Shown: positions 7,187-8,720 of the stretch, piece after piece
Layout of the letters: every line of letters begins with the position of its first letter
How positions within the stretch are numbered: the stretch's first letter is position 1
NCBI GenBank assembly: GCA_003554005.1
Contig: PWEU01000286.1
Location: 1-8,720 of the forward strand
Direction of reading: 5' to 3'
From: Nitriliruptoraceae bacterium
Lineage (GTDB): Bacteria; Actinomycetota; Nitriliruptoria; Nitriliruptorales; Nitriliruptoraceae
Length of the DNA: 8,720 nucleotides
Notes under the pieces: generated by a model
Database searches by the model: none
Told to the model about the DNA's origin: nothing
What the model saw: the letters and a program-made list of their open reading frames with translations, nothing else
Position numbers and translations under genes: made by a program

Positions 7187-7216
7187 ACGCCGCCGGCGAG
7201 GAACCGCCGACGGCGT
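7187..7216 (-). terminator. Hairpin terminator downstream of rpmE
   Basis: A 12-bp stem (7187-7198 with 7205-7216) closes a six-base loop, 22 bases past the rpmE stop. The single non-Watson-Crick position is G-U on the minus-strand RNA but C-A on the plus-strand RNA, so the structure fits minus-strand transcription. There is no U-tract, as is common in high-GC actinobacteria. Confidence 0.65.
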
Positions 7217-7238
7217 TGCAGGAACCCAGCGGCCCTTC

Positions 7239-7445
7239 CTACTTCTTCGCCTTCTCCATCCGGCGCTTGAAGCGGTCGACCCGACCGCCGGTGTCGACGA
7301 GCTTCTGCTTGCCGGTGTAGAAGGGGTGGCACTGGTTGCAGAGCTCGACGCTGATGCGCTCGACCGTGGCGCGGGTCTCGAAGGTGTTCCCGCAGGAGCA
7401 CTTGACGGTGGCGAGCTGGTACTCGGGGTGGATGTCCGGCTTCAT
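7239..7445 (-). CDS. rpmE: Large ribosomal subunit protein bL31 (zinc-binding type)
   Basis: A 68-residue ribosomal protein of the 50S subunit that helps bridge the two subunits. The sequence opens with MKPDIHPEY and contains VKCSCGNTF and ELCNQCHPFYTGKQK, all hallmarks of bL31. Cys16, Cys18, Cys36 and Cys39 form the zinc site, so this is the zinc-containing (C+) form rather than the zinc-free paralog induced under zinc starvation. The tail is basic (RFKRRMEKAKK). The ATG at 7445 is preceded by GGAGG with a five-base spacer; the open frame extends upstream but only as leader sequence. In many bacteria rpmE follows rho; here the upstream neighbour is instead a divergent BI-1-family gene. A long leader with possible alternative pairings precedes it, and a strong hairpin follows it. 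Confidence 0.97.
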   Translation of the reverse strand: MKPDIHPEYQLATVKCSCGNTFETRATVERISVELCNQCHPFYTGKQKLVDTGGRVDRFKRRMEKAKK

Positions 7446-7457
7446 GGCTTCCTCCGG

Positions 7458-7473
7458 GCGGCGCTGGCACCGC
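7458..7473 (-). other. Small hairpin directly before the rpmE ribosome binding site
   Basis: On the minus strand GCGGTG and CGCCGC pair over six positions (one U-G) around a CCAG loop. The hairpin ends two bases before the Shine-Dalgarno region, where it could influence ribosome access. Pairing is read from the sequence; any role is inference. Confidence 0.35.
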
Positions 7474-7582
7474 GGGAGCGGGGACGACGTCGGGGCGGGA
7501 CGGGCGACGGCACCTCGGCGGCAGATCAGGCGAGGAAGCGTCTTCGACGCCCTGGCGCGGCACGGAGGTCGTTGCACGAGAA

Positions 7583-7610
7583 CGCGCCCCGACGGGCGCG
7601 ATGTCGGGGC
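7583..7610. repeat. Overlapping alternative inverted repeats at the rpmE promoter/leader start
   Basis: Two perfect inverted repeats share bases and cannot form together. GCCCCGAC (7586-7593) pairs with GTCGGGGC (7603-7610) around a nine-base loop; CGCGCCC (7583-7589) pairs with GGGCGCG (7594-7600) around a four-base loop. A further GTCGGGGC at 7489-7496, nearer the ribosome binding site, can also pair with 7586-7593. The block directly abuts the TAGCAT -10 candidate, so it may be an operator, an RNA switch, or both. Confidence 0.5.
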
Positions 7611-7640
7611 ATGCTACCAGAGCGCTCGCGACGGGGACAG
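7611..7640 (-). promoter_or_regulatory. rpmE: Candidate promoter for rpmE
   Basis: On the minus strand TAGCAT (7616-7611) fits the TANNNT -10 pattern; 18 bases before it CTGTCC (7640-7635) matches the -35 consensus at only three positions. Transcription would begin near 7604, giving a leader of about 160 bases. Confidence 0.3.
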
Positions 7641-7655
7641 TGCACGCCTCAGAGC

Positions 7656-7686
7656 TGGACCGCGTCGCTCGCCGGCGGGCTACCTT
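7656..7686 (+). promoter_or_regulatory. Candidate promoter for the BI-1/YccA gene
   Basis: TGGACC (7656-7661, four of six matches to TTGACA) and TACCTT (7681-7686, TANNNT) are separated by 19 bases, slightly long. The start would be near 7693, leaving a leader of about 22 bases that includes GGAG at 7704-7707. Confidence 0.35.
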
Positions 7687-7714
7687 CCCGTCACCGCACG
7701 AACGGAGCCACCCC

Positions 7715-8407
7715 ATGGCCGCACCCTACTCACCCACCGTCCCCGTCGCCGAGGCCCCGGTCGCCGACCGGCAGGCCTACATGACCCGGGTGTACGTCCG
7801 GCTGCTGGCCGGCATCGCCGCCTTCATCCTCGGCTCCTGGTGGCTGTTCGCCACCGGTCTCGCGTACGCGATCGCCGAGTTCGTCCTCGGCGTGAGCTGG
7901 CTGTTGATCCTGGGTGGGTTCATGATCGTGTCGTGGATGTCCACCTCGATGCTGTACCGGACCAGCTCAGCCGCGGGGCAGTACGCCGCCTACGCCGCGG
8001 TGGTCGCCGCCAACGTGCTGCTGTTCGCCACGCCGCTGGTGCTCGCGCAGGTCCAGGGCCCGCCGGGGACCATCGAGCTGGCGGCGCAGCTCTCGGGGGT
8101 GGCGTTCGTCGCCCTGTCGATCATCGCCATCCCCACCAGCAAGGACTTCAGCTTCCTGCGCGGCTTCCTGATGTGGGGCGGGGTGCTCGCCCTGCTGCTG
8201 ATCGTCGGCTCCGTGCTGTTCGGCACTGGCCTCGGGGTGTGGTTCTCGATCGCGATGATCGGCTTCGCCGGAGCCGCGATCCTCTACGACACCCAGAAGG
8301 TCTACCGCTCCTACCCCCTGGGCACGGAGACGGCCGCCGCCGTCCACCTGTTCTCGTCGATCGCCCTGCTGTTCTGGTACGTGCTGCAGTTGCTGACCCG
8401 CCGCTGA
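7715..8407 (+). CDS. BI-1/YccA-family multi-pass membrane protein
   Basis: A 230-residue integral membrane protein of the Bax inhibitor-1 / YccA / TMBIM superfamily. A short hydrophilic N-terminus (about 25 residues) is followed by seven hydrophobic segments, with the loop SKDFSFLRGFL between the fourth and fifth and the family signature AAILYDTQKV at the end of the sixth (Asp192). In calcium-leak members such as B. subtilis YetJ a second aspartate in the last helix pairs with this one; here the matching position is Ser215 (HLFSSIALLF). From memory E. coli YccA, a modulator of the FtsH protease, also has serine there, so the YccA branch is the likelier relative. ATG at 7715 has GGAG seven bases upstream. 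It is transcribed away from rpmE and toward ccr. Family secure; ion transport or FtsH modulation are both inference. Confidence 0.92.
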   Translation: MAAPYSPTVPVAEAPVADRQAYMTRVYVRLLAGIAAFILGSWWLFATGLAYAIAEFVLGVSWLLILGGFMIVSWMSTSMLYRTSSAAGQYAAYAAVVAANVLLFATPLVLAQVQGPPGTIELAAQLSGVAFVALSIIAIPTSKDFSFLRGFLMWGGVLALLLIVGSVLFGTGLGVWFSIAMIGFAGAAILYDTQKVYRSYPLGTETAAAVHLFSSIALLFWYVLQLLTRR

Positions 8408-8413
8408 GGCGGC

Positions 8414-8431
8414 CCGGGCGAGCGCGCCCGG
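8414..8431 (+). terminator. Hairpin terminator after the BI-1/YccA gene
   Basis: CCGGGCG (8414-8420) and CGCCCGG (8425-8431) form a perfect 7-bp stem around AGCG, starting six bases after the stop codon. No U-tract follows. It lies between convergent genes and might also serve the ccr transcript arriving from the right. Confidence 0.6.
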
Positions 8432-8437
8432 ACCACC

Positions 8438-8456
8438 CCTGAGCAGTGGGCTCAGG
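8438..8456. terminator. Second hairpin between convergent BI-1/YccA and ccr genes
   Basis: CCTGAGC (8438-8444) and GCTCAGG (8450-8456) form a perfect 7-bp stem with a five-base loop, six bases after the first hairpin. The right arm includes the ccr stop codon (8452-8454), so it is better placed as a backup terminator for the plus strand than for ccr. Confidence 0.5.
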
Positions 8457-8720
8457 CCAGGGCGCGGAACAGCTTGATGCGGTCCTCGAGCCCGGCGCGC
8501 TGCTCGGTGTCGCGGACCCCGAGCCCCTCCTCGCGGGCACCGACCAGGACACCGAGCTTGCCGGTGTGCTCGTTGCGGTGCATCTTCAGCGCGGCGTCAC
8601 CGATGTCGGCCAGGGGGAAGGTCTCGGTCAGGATCGGCTGCAGCATCCCGAGATCGACCAGCCGGTTCGCTTCCCAGGCCTCGGCGTAGTTGGCGAAGTG
8701 CGAGCCGATGATGCGCTTGA
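8452..8720 (-). CDS. ccr: Crotonyl-CoA carboxylase/reductase, C-terminal part
   Basis: Reductively carboxylates crotonyl-CoA to ethylmalonyl-CoA with NADPH and CO2; used in the ethylmalonyl-CoA pathway for acetate assimilation or to supply C4/C5 polyketide extender units. Only the last 88 complete codons are present; the gene continues beyond the right edge (full proteins are about 440-450 residues). The visible part begins KRIIGSHFANYAEAWEANRL and contains MHRNEHTGKLGVLVGAREEGLGVRD, the typical Ccr C-terminus, which sets it apart from generic medium-chain quinone reductases. By position, His of SHFANY (codon 8698-8700) is probably the CO2-pocket histidine described in Kitasatospora Ccr. The internal ATG at 8646 is not the start, since conserved sequence continues upstream. 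Whether the gene sits in an ethylmalonyl-CoA cluster lies outside the window. Confidence 0.92.
   Translation of the reverse strand, partial: KRIIGSHFANYAEAWEANRLVDLGMLQPILTETFPLADIGDAALKMHRNEHTGKLGVLVGAREEGLGVRDTEQRAGLEDRIKLFRALA

Larger units (their letters stand above)
6965..7238. other. Intergenic region between rpmE and the lipoprotein gene
   Basis: These 274 bases lie downstream of rpmE and upstream of the lipoprotein gene, both on the minus strand. They hold the rpmE terminator hairpin (7187-7216), a 14-base tandem duplication (7021-7048) and the short palindrome TTGGTCCAA (7105-7113). No convincing promoter hexamer pair for the lipoprotein gene and no RNA gene was recognised. Confidence 0.55.
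7446..7714. other. Divergent intergenic region between rpmE and the BI-1/YccA gene
   Basis: These 269 bases carry promoters for both genes and an apparent long rpmE leader. Candidate -10 elements face outward at 7611-7616 (minus) and 7681-7686 (plus), so the promoters lie about 70 bases apart. The leader side contains several hairpin-forming segments. Open frames through it are shadows: they are Arg/Pro-rich and have no ribosome binding site. Confidence 0.55.

Noticed and set aside
6558..7784. A 408-codon plus-strand frame spanning the lipoprotein, rpmE and the BI-1/YccA start
   Set aside because: It crosses three genes and two intergenic regions in a frame with Ser/Arg/Pro-rich composition and no family match.

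Overview
The window is a very GC-rich (roughly 70% by eye) bacterial chromosomal segment with short intergenic gaps, Shine-Dalgarno-led ATG and GTG starts, and third codon positions that are almost always G or C. Gene content (an actinobacterial-type GltB with a short propeptide before its catalytic Cys, a FadD15-like acyl-CoA synthetase, a zinc-type L31, a secreted-repeat lipoprotein, and a crotonyl-CoA carboxylase/reductase) fits an actinobacterium (Actinomycetota). The acidic lipoprotein might hint at a lineage such as Nitriliruptoria, but that is a guess. No mobile element, CRISPR array, rRNA or tRNA was seen.

Layout, left to right. (1) 1-3104 minus: N-terminal two thirds of glutamate synthase large subunit GltB, running off the left edge. 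(2) 3105-3433: 329-base divergent intergenic region. (3) 3434-3967 plus: exported, C-terminally membrane-anchored thioredoxin-like protein with a CPFC site. (4) 3992-4414 minus: small conserved-looking hypothetical protein, convergent with the thioredoxin gene. (5) 4415-4603: divergent promoter region. (6) 4604-6388 plus: AMP-forming long-chain fatty-acid-CoA ligase. (7) 6392-6964 minus: lipoprotein with secreted repeats, tail to tail with the ligase and only 3 bases apart. (8) 7239-7445 minus: rpmE (ribosomal protein L31), with a hairpin terminator behind it and a structured leader in front. (9) 7715-8407 plus: BI-1/YccA-family membrane protein. (10) 8452-8720 minus: C-terminal end of crotonyl-CoA carboxylase/reductase, running off the right edge.

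The genes do not form one operon: orientation alternates almost gene by gene, so each is probably its own transcription unit. Functionally this is housekeeping: nitrogen assimilation (gltB), fatty-acid activation and C4/C5 acyl-CoA metabolism (fadD-like, ccr), translation (rpmE) and envelope proteins. I did not find a convincing new multi-gene system. The signals most worth a second look are non-coding: a set of mutually exclusive complementary segments in front of rpmE, and palindromes in the divergent promoter regions.
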